Source: Levilactobacillus humaensis (GTDB taxonomy: Bacteria > Bacillota > Bacilli > Lactobacillales > Lactobacillaceae). Taken from it: 64,000 nt of DNA. The stretch is taken from assembly GCF_024345185.1 (NCBI RefSeq), contig NZ_BROB01000003.1, positions 57,880-121,879 on the forward strand, read 5' to 3'. The notes below the pieces were generated by a model, which saw nothing but the letters and a program-made list of their open reading frames with translations, was not told the origin of the DNA and did not search any database. Below, piece after piece: positions 7,589 to 16,233 of this stretch; positions within the stretch are counted from its first letter, which is position 1, and each line of letters begins with the position of its first letter. A program made the translations under genes and the position numbers.

Positions 7589-8659
7589 TTATGACGCAAC
7601 GCTAGTCTTACGGCGACCAATCCCATATGACCAAACAGTCCCATAAGCCTTATCAAATAGCCAGCCTAGCAACAGGGTGGCCACTAAGACACTGATAAAG
7701 TAGAGCACGGGCTGACCAGCCAGTCCCGTTTGTTTTAAGAGCATCATGGGGATTCGTTGGAGAATATAAATGGAGAACATGCCAGGGCCGCCGATGTAGG
7801 CCAGCACTGGATTATGAATCCGAAAGCGCATGGCCAACCAGACAAAACAAAAGGCAAACATGATGCCAGCAATTTGATAGCTGGCGAGGCGAATTACGCC
7901 GGATGTTTTGGCACAGACCAGATAACTGGCGGCAAATACGATGAGCGCGCCTAAGCCAACGGTCAGATAGCGGAACCAGTTGCGACAAACGGCCTGTTCA
8001 ATCGCCGTTTTATAGTGGGCATAGAGCATCCCTGCGACGTAACAGAAGACCGTATTGGCATAATACTCTGGGAGTAACCAGCCGGCAACTAACATGTAGA
8101 CGCCGCTACCGATGATGATAAAGGCAATAGCTCGGCGGTTATTGGTGGGGAAGAGTTCCCATGCCAGGTAGGTCAGTAAATAGAGAAACAAAATGATAAA
8201 GATGTACCAGGCACTATTACCAATTGTGGCGAGTCCCAAGTAACTTAGCAGCACGTGGGGCAAGGTCATCGGACGTTGCGCTAGCAAGCCAATGATTAAA
8301 TAAATGGTCACGGCCACCGCAAACTTTAGCCATAAGAACAACAGACGATGTTTAGGGAAGGTTTTTAAATATTGCCGACCCCGTTTCTCAAATTGGACGT
8401 AGATGCCATAACCGGAGAAAAAGAGAAACGTGGTGACAATGAGTTGGCCCTTGACCAGCATCCAGATTCGGGTGAGCTTGGCCAAGTCGTGGGGCATGGG
8501 TATGTACGTCATGAAGTGACTAAAAACCACTAACAATAAGAATAAACCATTGATCGTAATGGTTGTTTGGCGGTTCAGATCTTCCACGTCCGGTCCACTT
8601 GATCGATAACGTAGAGATGCGGCAAAACTAATAATAATGATTAACAAAATTAAATCCAT
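7589..8659 (-). CDS. Acyltransferase-3-type multi-pass membrane protein
   Basis: A 356-residue protein with about ten hydrophobic segments. The organisation resembles the acyltransferase 3 family, integral membrane enzymes that O-acetylate cell-surface glycans. Segments such as FLFFSGYGIYVQFEKRG and YIGGPGMFSIYILQRIPMM are consistent with that family, but the conserved early R/H catalytic region (VVFSHFMTYIP here) is only loosely matched. The substrate is unknown. ATG 8659 follows a GGAGAGG site about 12 nt upstream. It is monocistronic, bounded by a shared terminator downstream and a long non-coding gap upstream. Confidence 0.7.
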   Translation of the reverse strand: MDLILLIIIISFAASLRYRSSGPDVEDLNRQTTITINGLFLLLVVFSHFMTYIPMPHDLAKLTRIWMLVKGQLIVTTFLFFSGYGIYVQFEKRGRQYLKTFPKHRLLFLWLKFAVAVTIYLIIGLLAQRPMTLPHVLLSYLGLATIGNSAWYIFIILFLYLLTYLAWELFPTNNRRAIAFIIIGSGVYMLVAGWLLPEYYANTVFCYVAGMLYAHYKTAIEQAVCRNWFRYLTVGLGALIVFAASYLVCAKTSGVIRLASYQIAGIMFAFCFVWLAMRFRIHNPVLAYIGGPGMFSIYILQRIPMMLLKQTGLAGQPVLYFISVLVATLLLGWLFDKAYGTVWSYGIGRRKTSVAS

Positions 8660-9107
8660 TTGACTGAAAACCTCTCCTCATACCCTTAAAGGTCTGGCGG
8701 TTGTTTGGCCAGATCCTTTTCAAAAAAGACGTGTTCCCCGATAAGTTGCGGTCGGCTGATGAGACTTTGCCTAAGCAACGGTCACGCTATTACCAGTAGT
8801 TATGTCATTAAAACACCTAAAATGATAAGGCTAAAACCTAAACTTATGGCGTTATAGTGGCCAATATAGGCGGTTTAAGTTTAAAATAGCTCACGCTGTT
8901 CTTAATTTGGGATAAGTACCATTATAGTGAGAAAAGGGCGAGATTACAATGGGTTGAGAAAAGGTGATTCGCGAAGAGCTCGGCTTATTGTTAGCAATTT
9001 TACGGGGCCATTCGCACCACTTACACTTCCAAAATAACCACTTATCCCGATTAACGAGACGGTGCGGTGATTAGGGGTGTATTCTCCTGGCATAGGAGAT
9101 GAGGCAG
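8660..9107. other. Intergenic region with 5' hairpin, possible promoter and LytTR-type repeats
   Basis: No gene is apparent in these 448 bases. On the minus strand, a GGATCTGGCC/GGTCTGGC-type hairpin (about 8691-8716) would lie in the leader of the acyltransferase gene, just before its ribosome site. On the plus strand, TTCTTA...TATAGT (around 8899-8928, 18-nt spacer) is a possible promoter of the ABC operon. A direct repeat nearer that operon is listed separately. Confidence 0.45.
9016..9044 (+). promoter_or_regulatory. Direct repeat ACCACTTA with 21-bp period, candidate LytTR binding site
   Basis: ACCACTTA occurs at 9016-9023 and 9037-9044, 13 nt apart. LytTR regulators such as ComE, AgrA and PlnC bind 8-9 bp direct repeats spaced two helical turns apart. 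The operon starting 64 bp downstream encodes a LytTR protein, so autoregulation is plausible. Confidence 0.5.
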
Positions 9108-9968
9108 ATGCTATTAGAAGCGCAACACTTAACCAAGACTTTTGGAGAAAAGGTCGCCGTGAACGCGGTGGACTTCCAGATTGAAAAGGGCAGTTTTACG
9201 GCACTACTCGGGCCAAATGGGGCAGGAAAGTCGACGACGTTGAACATGTTAATTGGATTGAGCCAGCCGACCGCTGGACAGGTGATCTATGATCAGCAGC
9301 CAAAGTTAGGGGTTGTCTTTCAGGGAAGTGTCCTCGATAGCATGCTAACGGTTCGAGAGAATCTCCAGATTCGGGCAGGGCAATATCGTCATGTGCCGGC
9401 TGATCGCGTCACAGTTCTCAGCCATCAACTGGGCCTGACGGACTTCATGACGCAACGCTATGGCACCTTATCTGGTGGTCAACGGCGCCGAGTCGACATT
9501 GCCCGGGCCTTACTCAACGACCCAGATATTCTCTTTCTGGATGAACCCACAACCGGCCTCGATATTCAAACACGACGGGCCATTTGGACGCTGGTTCAGA
9601 AGCTCCAGCGTGAACAAAACCTGACGGTGATTCTGACCACGCATTACCTGGACGAGGCTGACTCCGCGGATAACGTGATTGTTATTGACCACGGCAAGGT
9701 GTTGGCCCACGGGACAGCGGCCGAGATTAAGGACCGCTATGCGGTGGATCTTTTGACAATAACTTCCCCGGATGTCGCTCAGCTGGCGGCCAAGGTTGAC
9801 CGGAAGCCAACGCAAATGACGGCTACCCAGGTGGTCTTTAGCCTCCCGGCCATGAAAGAAGCCCTGGATATTCTGACAGCCAATCGGGCCCTCATCAGTA
9901 ACTTTGAATTTCGGCCGGGCACCATGGATGATGCCTTCCTGGCCTTAACCGGAAAGGAGATGCGTTAG
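9108..9968 (+). CDS. ABC transporter ATP-binding protein (exporter type)
   Basis: A 286-residue ATPase: Walker A GPNGAGKST, signature LSGGQRRRVDIARALL, Walker B ILFLDEPTTGLD, switch His in LTTHYLDEAD. The domain plan and the C-terminal extension are those of DrrA/CcmA-type ABC-2 exporters. I chose ATG 9108 (MLLEAQHLTKTFG) because AGGAG (9094-9098) sits 9 nt before it. The permease gene begins 1 nt after this stop. Together with the LytTR and DUF3021 genes that follow, it forms a four-gene cassette common in lactobacilli. The exported substrate is unknown; drugs or peptides are usual for the family. Confidence 0.93.
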   Translation: MLLEAQHLTKTFGEKVAVNAVDFQIEKGSFTALLGPNGAGKSTTLNMLIGLSQPTAGQVIYDQQPKLGVVFQGSVLDSMLTVRENLQIRAGQYRHVPADRVTVLSHQLGLTDFMTQRYGTLSGGQRRRVDIARALLNDPDILFLDEPTTGLDIQTRRAIWTLVQKLQREQNLTVILTTHYLDEADSADNVIVIDHGKVLAHGTAAEIKDRYAVDLLTITSPDVAQLAAKVDRKPTQMTATQVVFSLPAMKEALDILTANRALISNFEFRPGTMDDAFLALTGKEMR

Positions 9969-9969
9969 C

Positions 9970-10845
9970 ATGACAGCCATGATTAAACGTAACTTGCTCT
10001 TATACTTTCGGGATTGGAGTGGGGTCTTCTTCTCACTCTTAGGGGCTCTCATCTCTTTTGTCCTGTACCTGGTCTTCTTGAAACAAAATATGCTGTCGAG
10101 TTGGCACCAGGTACCCGATGCTAAAGTGCTCCTGGATACTTGGTTAATTGGCGGCACGTTGGCCATCACAGGGATTACCACGACGTTGAGTAGCTTGGCA
10201 CTCATGGTGACCGACAAGGCGGACCACATCGCTGAAGACCTCGAGCTGACCGATGCCGGGCCACTGCGACTGTTTGCCAGCTATCTCAGTAGTGCGGCCG
10301 TGATTGGCTTTCTGATGCAACTTGCCATGTTTGCCATCATGTGGGGAGGCTTCTACGTGACGGATGGCCTGACCCTGTCAGTTACAGCGATTCTGAACAC
10401 CTTGGTGCTCATGGTGTTCAGTTCACTCTTGGCGACGGTGGTCAACGCTATCTTTATTCGCGGCATCCATTCGGTAGACAGCCTGGGTAAGCTGGGCACC
10501 ATCATCGGAACCGCGGCTGGGTTTCTGGTGGGAACCTACATCCCCATTGGCCTTCTGCCTAATTTCGCTCAGAACCTGGTTAAATTCATTCCGGGAAGTT
10601 ACGTGGCAGCACTCTATCGGGAATTTCTAATGGGAGCTAAACTGGATGCGGCCTTCGGTGGACATTCGGCGGCCAGGGCCAGTTTTGATAAATTGATGGG
10701 CATCCGGTTAAACTGGTCAACCTTATTGACCCAGCAGGAAACTTACCACATAATGGGATTAATGTTGATCGGGGCGGCCGTCCTGACGTTTGGCCCGGAA
10801 TGGTTGCGAATCCGGCGTCGGCGGCGCGTCATCCGTGAACGGTAA
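9970..10845 (+). CDS. ABC-2 type permease
   Basis: A 291-residue membrane protein with about six transmembrane segments in the ABC-2 arrangement: a first helix after MTAMIKRNLLLYFRDWSGVF, a long extracellular loop, then four clustered helices (about 100-210) and a final helix before a basic tail (RIRRRRRVIRER). It partners the preceding ATPase, from which it is separated by 1 nt, with GGAAAGGAGATG as ribosome site. A hydrophilic loop around residues 215-255 is longer than in many DrrB homologues. Confidence 0.88.
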   Translation: MTAMIKRNLLLYFRDWSGVFFSLLGALISFVLYLVFLKQNMLSSWHQVPDAKVLLDTWLIGGTLAITGITTTLSSLALMVTDKADHIAEDLELTDAGPLRLFASYLSSAAVIGFLMQLAMFAIMWGGFYVTDGLTLSVTAILNTLVLMVFSSLLATVVNAIFIRGIHSVDSLGKLGTIIGTAAGFLVGTYIPIGLLPNFAQNLVKFIPGSYVAALYREFLMGAKLDAAFGGHSAARASFDKLMGIRLNWSTLLTQQETYHIMGLMLIGAAVLTFGPEWLRIRRRRRVIRER

Positions 10846-10865
10846 GTAAAAATGGGGGGATCCAG

Positions 10866-11297
10866 GTGCGACATAAATTTGAAGAGAATGCGGCGATCGA
10901 TCCCACGGATCCGCTAGTGGTGGTCCAAGCGGCCGCTGAGAGTCCCGCTACTGCGGCTATTTCGGCCTATCTCGATAGTTATCAGGCCCCACATCCGGGA
11001 ATTATCCCGGTGAAGACGCCCGATCGCCTGGTGATGGTGAAGACGGCTACGATTATTCTCGCCGATGTGCAGCACGAGACGCTCCTGTTGTACACAACGA
11101 CTGGCACGGTCACCACGCATGAAACGTTGCGACACCTGGTCCAACGGCTAGGGGATCCGAACTTCGTACAAGTCTCCAAGCATGGCGTCTTGAATTTGGA
11201 TCACCTCCAATCGTTAGAGGACAGTTTTTCTGGGAACATGACGGCCATTTTGACGGATCAGGTGAAGGCCCCGGTCAGTCGCAAATATGTCAAATAA
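10866..11297 (+). CDS. LytTR-domain DNA-binding protein
   Basis: A 143-residue protein whose C-terminal 95 residues form a LytTR domain: VKTPDRLVMVKTATIILADV, LLYTTTGTVTTHETL, FVQVSKHGVLNLDHLQSLE and KAPVSRKYVK. It lacks a receiver domain, so it belongs to the standalone LytTR group usually paired with DUF3021 membrane proteins, and it is followed by such a gene. It starts at GTG 10866 after a GGGGGAT site. The 21-bp-period repeat upstream of the operon is its most likely target, suggesting autoregulation of the exporter. Confidence 0.9.
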   Translation: MRHKFEENAAIDPTDPLVVVQAAAESPATAAISAYLDSYQAPHPGIIPVKTPDRLVMVKTATIILADVQHETLLLYTTTGTVTTHETLRHLVQRLGDPNFVQVSKHGVLNLDHLQSLEDSFSGNMTAILTDQVKAPVSRKYVK

Positions 11298-11332
11298 TTA
11301 ATGGGCCAATTAGGTCTGTAGGAGGGGTGGAT

Positions 11333-11719
11333 ATGACAAAGATTTTCCACTATGCCATGAATGGCATGGGTTATGGGGCCGTGTCCTATCTGGTTCTGCT
11401 GGCCATGCAGGAGGCTCCCGCGCATGTCTCCCCCAAAAATGCGATCAGTTTGCTCCTAGTGAGCGCGGCGATTGGTGTTCTCAGTATGATTTTTGATGAG
11501 GATTATCAAGGGTTGCCGTGGCCGTTGGAACTAGGCATTCACCTCGTTGGGACCGCCTTGCTGGTAATGGGGTACATGCTATTCAATGACTGGGTGATTG
11601 ACTGGTCCTTCTGGGCCATCTTCGTGCTGATTTATGTTGTTGTTTGGCTTGCCGTCAGCCTCAATCAGCATTTTCGGGTGGTCAAGATCAATCGCGCCTT
11701 GCAGAAACGAAATAAGTAA
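11333..11719 (+). CDS. DUF3021 membrane protein
   Basis: A 128-residue protein with four predicted transmembrane helices, matching DUF3021 proteins that are encoded next to standalone LytTR regulators and often restrain them at the membrane (family knowledge). ATG 11333 is supported by AGGAGGGG just upstream; the earlier GTG at 11328 overlaps that site. It is last in the ABC-LytTR operon. Confidence 0.85.
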   Translation: MTKIFHYAMNGMGYGAVSYLVLLAMQEAPAHVSPKNAISLLLVSAAIGVLSMIFDEDYQGLPWPLELGIHLVGTALLVMGYMLFNDWVIDWSFWAIFVLIYVVVWLAVSLNQHFRVVKINRALQKRNK

Positions 11720-11770
11720 GGTATCACATCCGGTGTTAATCGTCGCAGAAAAAGAAATTTAAAATAACTC

Positions 11771-11799
11771 TTGACGATGGCCACTTTATCCTGTATAGT
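11771..11799 (+). promoter_or_regulatory. Near-consensus promoter of candidate RNA at 11.8 kb
   Basis: TTGACG (11771-11776), 17-nt spacer, TATAGT (11794-11799). One of the best-matching sigma-A-like promoters in the window, yet the first gene start is over 200 nt downstream, beyond an intrinsic terminator. Confidence 0.75.
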
Positions 11800-11805
11800 T
11801 ACTTA

Positions 11806-11919
11806 TTAGAGTTTAAGAGATGCTAATAACGTAATTCAGAGAGATTGATTAGCAAGCCGGAGTTTCTTAGATTTTAAAAGCCGCTCGCCCATTCGCAGGA
11901 ATGGGGGGCGGCTTTTTTT
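11806..11919 (+). ncRNA. Candidate small RNA or terminating leader RNA
   Basis: A transcription unit of about 110 nt from a strong promoter to a strong terminator, with no credible ORF. TTATTAG (11803-11809) can pair with CTAATAA (11823-11829), while the overlapping TGCTAAT (11821-11827) can instead pair with ATTAGCA (11848-11854). The two hairpins are mutually exclusive, as in a switch. The small membrane-protein gene starts 89 nt after the terminator, so this is either an independent sRNA or an attenuating leader for that gene. I cannot match it to a known riboswitch class. Confidence 0.55.
11877..11919 (+). terminator. Strong terminator of the 11.8-kb RNA
   Basis: AAAGCCGCTCGCCCATTC (11877-11894) pairs with GAATGGGGGGCGGCTTT (11899-11915), one bulged G, 4-nt loop, followed by T run to 11919. 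Confidence 0.9.
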
Positions 11920-12007
11920 GCGTTCGTTTGTTTACTGCGGTTATGGGGTCAAGGCGTTTTGCCGAGCCTCGTGTCGGGGTGTAATCTGCGACTAGGAGGT
12001 GGGAACG

Positions 12008-12310
12008 ATGCGCCAAAAAGTGATGTTCCAATGGGCAACTTGGATTCTAGAGAGTTTGTTACTCGCGACGGTGGGACTATCCGTGGTGATTTTCTTGGGA
12101 TACGCGACCTTCTATGCCACGGGCCGCAGTGAATTAACCCTGGGACTGGGGCATCTGGCTTTCTATCGAATCAGTAAAGTCACGACTAGTGTCACCGGAC
12201 AGACGTTGAATCCAGGGATGGGAATTACCTGGCTGGGAAGCATGGTTCTCATTGCGGGAATCATCATTGAAAGTCACCGGGCGCATGACCGGCACCAACG
12301 ATCAAATTAG
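12008..12310 (+). CDS. Small membrane protein of unknown function
   Basis: A 100-residue protein with two clear hydrophobic helices: WILESLLLATVGLSVVIFLG and, after a 50-residue outside or inside loop, WLGSMVLIAGIIIESH. The tail is His/Arg-rich (HRAHDRHQRSN). ATG 12008 has AGGAGGT (11994-12000) 7 nt upstream, so it is very likely translated. It stands alone, downstream of the candidate small RNA and followed by its own terminator. No family recognised. Confidence 0.7.
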   Translation: MRQKVMFQWATWILESLLLATVGLSVVIFLGYATFYATGRSELTLGLGHLAFYRISKVTTSVTGQTLNPGMGITWLGSMVLIAGIIIESHRAHDRHQRSN

Positions 12311-12324
12311 CCATAAATTAGTTG

Positions 12325-12353
12325 GGTGGCCTAAACGATTGGTCACCTTTTTT
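12325..12353 (+). terminator. Terminator after the small membrane protein
   Basis: GGTGGCC (12325-12331) pairs with GGTCACC (12341-12347) with one G-T wobble and a 9-nt loop, followed by TTTTTT. Confidence 0.75.
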
Positions 12354-12401
12354 GTTGTGGCCCAACTTGGGTTAGTCACCGCACCAATTGCCCCCCCTTA
12401 C

Positions 12402-12430
12402 TTGGGGTTCCGCGGACGACCCGCTATGAT
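12402..12430 (+). promoter_or_regulatory. Possible kup promoter
   Basis: TTGGGG (12402-12407), 17-nt spacer, TATGAT (12425-12430), 30 nt before the kup start. Confidence 0.5.
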
Positions 12431-12460
12431 GGGGGTAGCGTCAGATGAGGGGGGTCAATC

Positions 12461-14458
12461 ATGAAAAAGTCGACACGGACATTGTCCGCAGTGGGGATGC
12501 TCATCACGTTGGGGATCGTGTATGGGGACATTGGGACGTCGCCATTGTATGTCATGAATGCCATCCTGGTTCAGTCTGGGAAGCATTCGCTTGCGGCGAC
12601 GGCGCCCATCATGTTAGGCAGTATCTCCTTGATTTTTTGGACGCTGATGTTGATTACGACGATTAAATACATTTTACTGGCCATGCGCGCCGACAACCGG
12701 CATGAAGGCGGAATCTTCGCCCTGTATGCCCTGGTTCGACCGCAGGCAAAATGGCTGATTGTGCCCGCCTTAATTGGTGGGGCGGCGTTACTGGCCGACG
12801 GGACACTGACGCCAGCCGTAACAGTGACCTCGGCCATCGAAGGGCTGAAGGGGCAGACGCTGGGCCCACTACACTTTAGTGACGGCCAGGGCTGGGTCTT
12901 ACTGGTGGTCACCGGGATTCTGTTAGGGCTGTTCCTAGTCCAACGCTTCGGGACCGAACGAATCGGCTGGTCCTTTGGGCCAATGATGTTTATCTGGTTC
13001 AGTTTCATCGGCTTAGTGGGGCTCCACAACCTGTGGGCCTATCCGGCGATTCTAAAGGCTTTGTCGCCGACGTATGCCGTGACCTTCTTGATGAGTCCGC
13101 TGAATAAACAGGGGATCTTCATTTTGGGAAGTGTCTTCCTGGCAACGACCGGGGCTGAGGCGCTTTACTCGGACATGGGGCAGGTCGGCAAGCAGAACAT
13201 TTATGGGACCTGGCCGTTCGTCTACGTGACGCTGATGCTGAGTTATCTGGGCCAAGGCGCCTGGGTCATCCGTCATGCCGAACAGGTGCTGGCGACGCAA
13301 GGGGTCAACCCCTTCTACGCTATGGTACCGACGGCGTGGCGGTTATTTGCCATCATCATCGCTACGGTGGCGGCCATCATTGCGTCACAAGCGTTGATCA
13401 CTGGATCCTATACGCTGGTTCACGAAGCGATTGGGCTCAAACTCCTGCCACGTTTGCGAATTAAGTTTCCGGGTAAGGTTAAGAGTCAATTGTACGTGGG
13501 GGCCGTGAACTGGCTCTTGTGTGCGGTCACTTTGAGTGTCGTTTGGTACTTCAGAACGTCCAGTCACATGGAGGCGGCCTACGGGTTGGCAATTACCATG
13601 ACCATGTTGATGACGACGCTCCTGTTGCACGCCTTTCTCGTGCAACGTCATCACCCGGTTCTGGCGAAGATTTACGTGGTCAGTTTCGGTTTACTAGAAA
13701 GTTTGTTTCTATTGGCCAGTCTCGCCAAGTTTGTCCATGGTGGGTATGTGACGCTCCTGATTACGCTGGTTATTCTGACGGTCATGGTCTTCTGGTATTA
13801 CGGCAACTTGCGGCGAGATGCCTACCTGGAGGACACGGAAGACGTGTCACTCTTGGATTTCTTACCGCAGTTAATGGCACTCAGCAAGGATGATCAGATT
13901 CCATCGTTTGCCACGAATCTGGTGTTTATCAGTAAGGTCACCCCGGATTATCAGGTCAAACGCGCGATCGTTTACTCCATCTTGGATCAGCAGCCTAAAC
14001 GGGCTGCGGTCTATTGGTTCGTGACGGTGAACGAGACCGATACACCTTATGAGTGTTCCTACTCGGTCAATACGTTGGGCACGCACAACGTTATGGACGT
14101 CCAACTCTACCTGGGCTTCAAGAAGCCCCAACGCCTGAACGTTTATCTCCGCCAGATCGTTAATGATCTCCTGGAGGAAGGCGTCCTGACAGACCAGACG
14201 CCACGGTATTCTAGTATGCCCAATCGCCAGGTCGGCAACTTCAAATTCATCATGTTGAATCAACAGTTCCAGGATCTGGGCGCCCAGGAAAACATCCCAA
14301 TCGGCGACCTGATCCTGATCGGTGGGCGACTTTTGTTGCAACGGATCAGTCTGTCCCCACAGCGGTGGTATGGACTGGGCTTCAGTGATGTCGTTGAGGA
14401 ACGGGTGCCATTGTTTATTGGTCAGGCGCCTGATCGGACACTGAAGAGAAGAGTGTGA
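12461..14458 (+). CDS. kup: Kup-family potassium uptake protein
   Basis: A 665-residue KUP/HAK/KT transporter, which imports K+ (probably with H+) across the cytoplasmic membrane. The signature [19 protein letters not shown] is at the N-terminus, followed by about twelve transmembrane segments to around residue 430 and a long cytosolic C-terminal domain. In lactococci Kup homologues are regulated by c-di-AMP (family knowledge). ATG 12461 follows GAGGGGGG. It is monocistronic: own promoter upstream, own terminator downstream. Confidence 0.95.
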   Translation: MKKSTRTLSAVGMLITLGIVYGDIGTSPLYVMNAILVQSGKHSLAATAPIMLGSISLIFWTLMLITTIKYILLAMRADNRHEGGIFALYALVRPQAKWLIVPALIGGAALLADGTLTPAVTVTSAIEGLKGQTLGPLHFSDGQGWVLLVVTGILLGLFLVQRFGTERIGWSFGPMMFIWFSFIGLVGLHNLWAYPAILKALSPTYAVTFLMSPLNKQGIFILGSVFLATTGAEALYSDMGQVGKQNIYGTWPFVYVTLMLSYLGQGAWVIRHAEQVLATQGVNPFYAMVPTAWRLFAIIIATVAAIIASQALITGSYTLVHEAIGLKLLPRLRIKFPGKVKSQLYVGAVNWLLCAVTLSVVWYFRTSSHMEAAYGLAITMTMLMTTLLLHAFLVQRHHPVLAKIYVVSFGLLESLFLLASLAKFVHGGYVTLLITLVILTVMVFWYYGNLRRDAYLEDTEDVSLLDFLPQLMALSKDDQIPSFATNLVFISKVTPDYQVKRAIVYSILDQQPKRAAVYWFVTVNETDTPYECSYSVNTLGTHNVMDVQLYLGFKKPQRLNVYLRQIVNDLLEEGVLTDQTPRYSSMPNRQVGNFKFIMLNQQFQDLGAQENIPIGDLILIGGRLLLQRISLSPQRWYGLGFSDVVEERVPLFIGQAPDRTLKRRV

Positions 14459-14488
14459 CCAAGGGCGGTTAGTCAGTGAGCATTAACG

Positions 14489-14532
14489 GAAATAGCCAGA
14501 TAATCCTGGTCTTGGATTATTTGGCTATTTTT
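14489..14532 (+). terminator. kup terminator
   Basis: AAATAGCCAGATAATCC (14490-14506) pairs with GGATTATTTGGCTATTT (14514-14530), 7-nt loop, then Ts. Confidence 0.85.
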
Positions 14533-14617
14533 GTTAAGCGGAGCTGACTGCCCTTGGGCGCACGTTTCGGCCAGATAAAATTAACGCGCAGATTTCTCCA
14601 GAAAAATTTCAGAAATC

Positions 14618-14658
14618 AAAAAAAGGTGGTTCACCGATCTCTCGGTAAACCACCTTTT
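14618..14658 (-). terminator. Terminator of the pepD-yjeM operon
   Basis: On the minus strand AAAAGGTGGTTTACCGA pairs across a GAGA-type loop with TCGGTGAACCACC and runs into Ts (complement of the A run at 14618-14624). Confidence 0.9.
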
Positions 14659-14671
14659 CAAATAGCTGCAA

Positions 14672-16180
14672 TTAGTTTTCGTTAGTGCTCGTATCCGCAG
14701 CGGTCCGCTTCTGACCGTTGTAGTAGAAGATCCAAGCGACAGCCCCGAAGAAGATTGGGCCGATGATGGTCCAGAAGGCCGTCATGTAGTCGTGATCCAA
14801 GATTGGTTGGAGACAGGTGAAGCCAATCCCACCGACCAAGATAACCAGTACCAGGCCAACGATAACGTTGGTCCAGAGACGGCTCTTAAAGATAACGAAT
14901 GGCCGTTCCAAGTCTTGACGACGCTTGAAGAATGGGAAGGCCCCAATCAAGAACAGGTAAGGGAAGGACGTGGAGACGTTCCCCATGTCGGTCAAGATTA
15001 AGTAAAATTCGTTAGCGGCCGAGCCCCCGAAGGCAACGAGGAAGATGAAGACGGCCACGACAATGGCTTGAATCCACATCGAGTAAGCAGGCATGCCCAC
15101 CTTGTTGAGTTGCGTCATCTTCTTAGGCCACAGTTTTGGTGATGACCCTAAGATAAAGGACTTCAATGGGGAGTATACCAGAACGAAGAAGGACCCTAAG
15201 TAGGCCATGAACATGCTCAGTCCAGTTAACCGGGCTAACAAGTGACCCAAGCCAATGGAAGAAGCTGTTGATAGGTTCATCCCATGACCTAAAACCACCC
15301 CGAGGTTGTTCATTAAGACGTAGGTGATGTTCCCCAAGTTCACTTGGCTCTTACCCAGGACACTGTGCCAGTTGGCACTGATCCCCCAGAGGAAGATGGA
15401 CAGGGAGTACATGATGGTGATGGCAATGGTTGAGATGATTAATCCCTTAGGGAAGGTCTTCTCGGGCTTGTCCATACTATCGGTAATCCCCCCCATGGAT
15501 TCCATCCCCGCGTAGGCGAAGACCGCATACGTGACGAAGGAGAGCAGGGCCATCGGTGAGGAGAATTGTGGATTTGGTGAGGCGATGAAACTGTGGGCGC
15601 CGTTGATTGGTTCAGCGAGTTGACCACCGTTTAAGAAGAAGATAATGACACTGGCCACCAGGAACAGGCCAGTCAGGAACATCACGAAGATTCCCCCCAA
15701 TGAAGAAATCTTGGCGATGGAATTCATCCCCCGAGTGGCGAAGAAGGTCACGGCAAGGATCCAGAAGATCCCTAAGAGACCCACCGTTTGGGTGGAGGAC
15801 AGGCCCAAGAAACTCCAGGTCTGTGTCTTGTCGCCACCGGATAGCAACGTTGAAAGTGGAATCCAAACCTTCGTTGACGTGGAAACCATCCAGATAATCC
15901 AGGATGACAACCAGATGAAGGTCCCAATAAAGGCCCACTTTTCACCGATGGAACCGGCCAACCAGGAGTAGATTCCCCCTTTGGCTTCTTTAAATGTTGA
16001 CCCGTATTCGGCCAGCATCAGGGCACTCGGTAAGAAGAACAGTAAAGCAGCTAAAACGTACCAAATAATACTTGCGTATCCCATTTGGTCATAGGCAACC
16101 GTCGTGTTGGCGAAGCCGTAAATGGCCGTAAAGATCATCAAGATTAAATTCGATAATTTAATCTTTTTTTGATTTTCCAT
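14672..16180 (-). CDS. yjeM: YjeM-like amino acid transporter (glutamate/GABA antiporter group)
   Basis: A 502-residue APC-superfamily transporter with twelve predicted helices, the same length as E. coli YjeM. Recognisable blocks include LSNLILMIFTAIYGFANTTV, AEYGSTFKEAKGGIYSWLAG, IWLSSWIIWMVSTSTKVWIP and MESMGGITDSMDKPEKTFPK. It belongs to the glutamate:GABA antiporter-like branch; the actual substrate has not been settled for YjeM (family knowledge). It starts 53 nt after the dipeptidase gene pepD, with no terminator between, so the two are probably one transcript linking dipeptide hydrolysis to amino acid exchange. Confidence 0.88.
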   Translation of the reverse strand: MENQKKIKLSNLILMIFTAIYGFANTTVAYDQMGYASIIWYVLAALLFFLPSALMLAEYGSTFKEAKGGIYSWLAGSIGEKWAFIGTFIWLSSWIIWMVSTSTKVWIPLSTLLSGGDKTQTWSFLGLSSTQTVGLLGIFWILAVTFFATRGMNSIAKISSLGGIFVMFLTGLFLVASVIIFFLNGGQLAEPINGAHSFIASPNPQFSSPMALLSFVTYAVFAYAGMESMGGITDSMDKPEKTFPKGLIISTIAITIMYSLSIFLWGISANWHSVLGKSQVNLGNITYVLMNNLGVVLGHGMNLSTASSIGLGHLLARLTGLSMFMAYLGSFFVLVYSPLKSFILGSSPKLWPKKMTQLNKVGMPAYSMWIQAIVVAVFIFLVAFGGSAANEFYLILTDMGNVSTSFPYLFLIGAFPFFKRRQDLERPFVIFKSRLWTNVIVGLVLVILVGGIGFTCLQPILDHDYMTAFWTIIGPIFFGAVAWIFYYNGQKRTAADTSTNEN

Positions 16181-16233
16181 TATTTAATCTCCCATTAATG
16201 GTGAGGGCTAGTCACAGACCAGTCCCGACCGTG

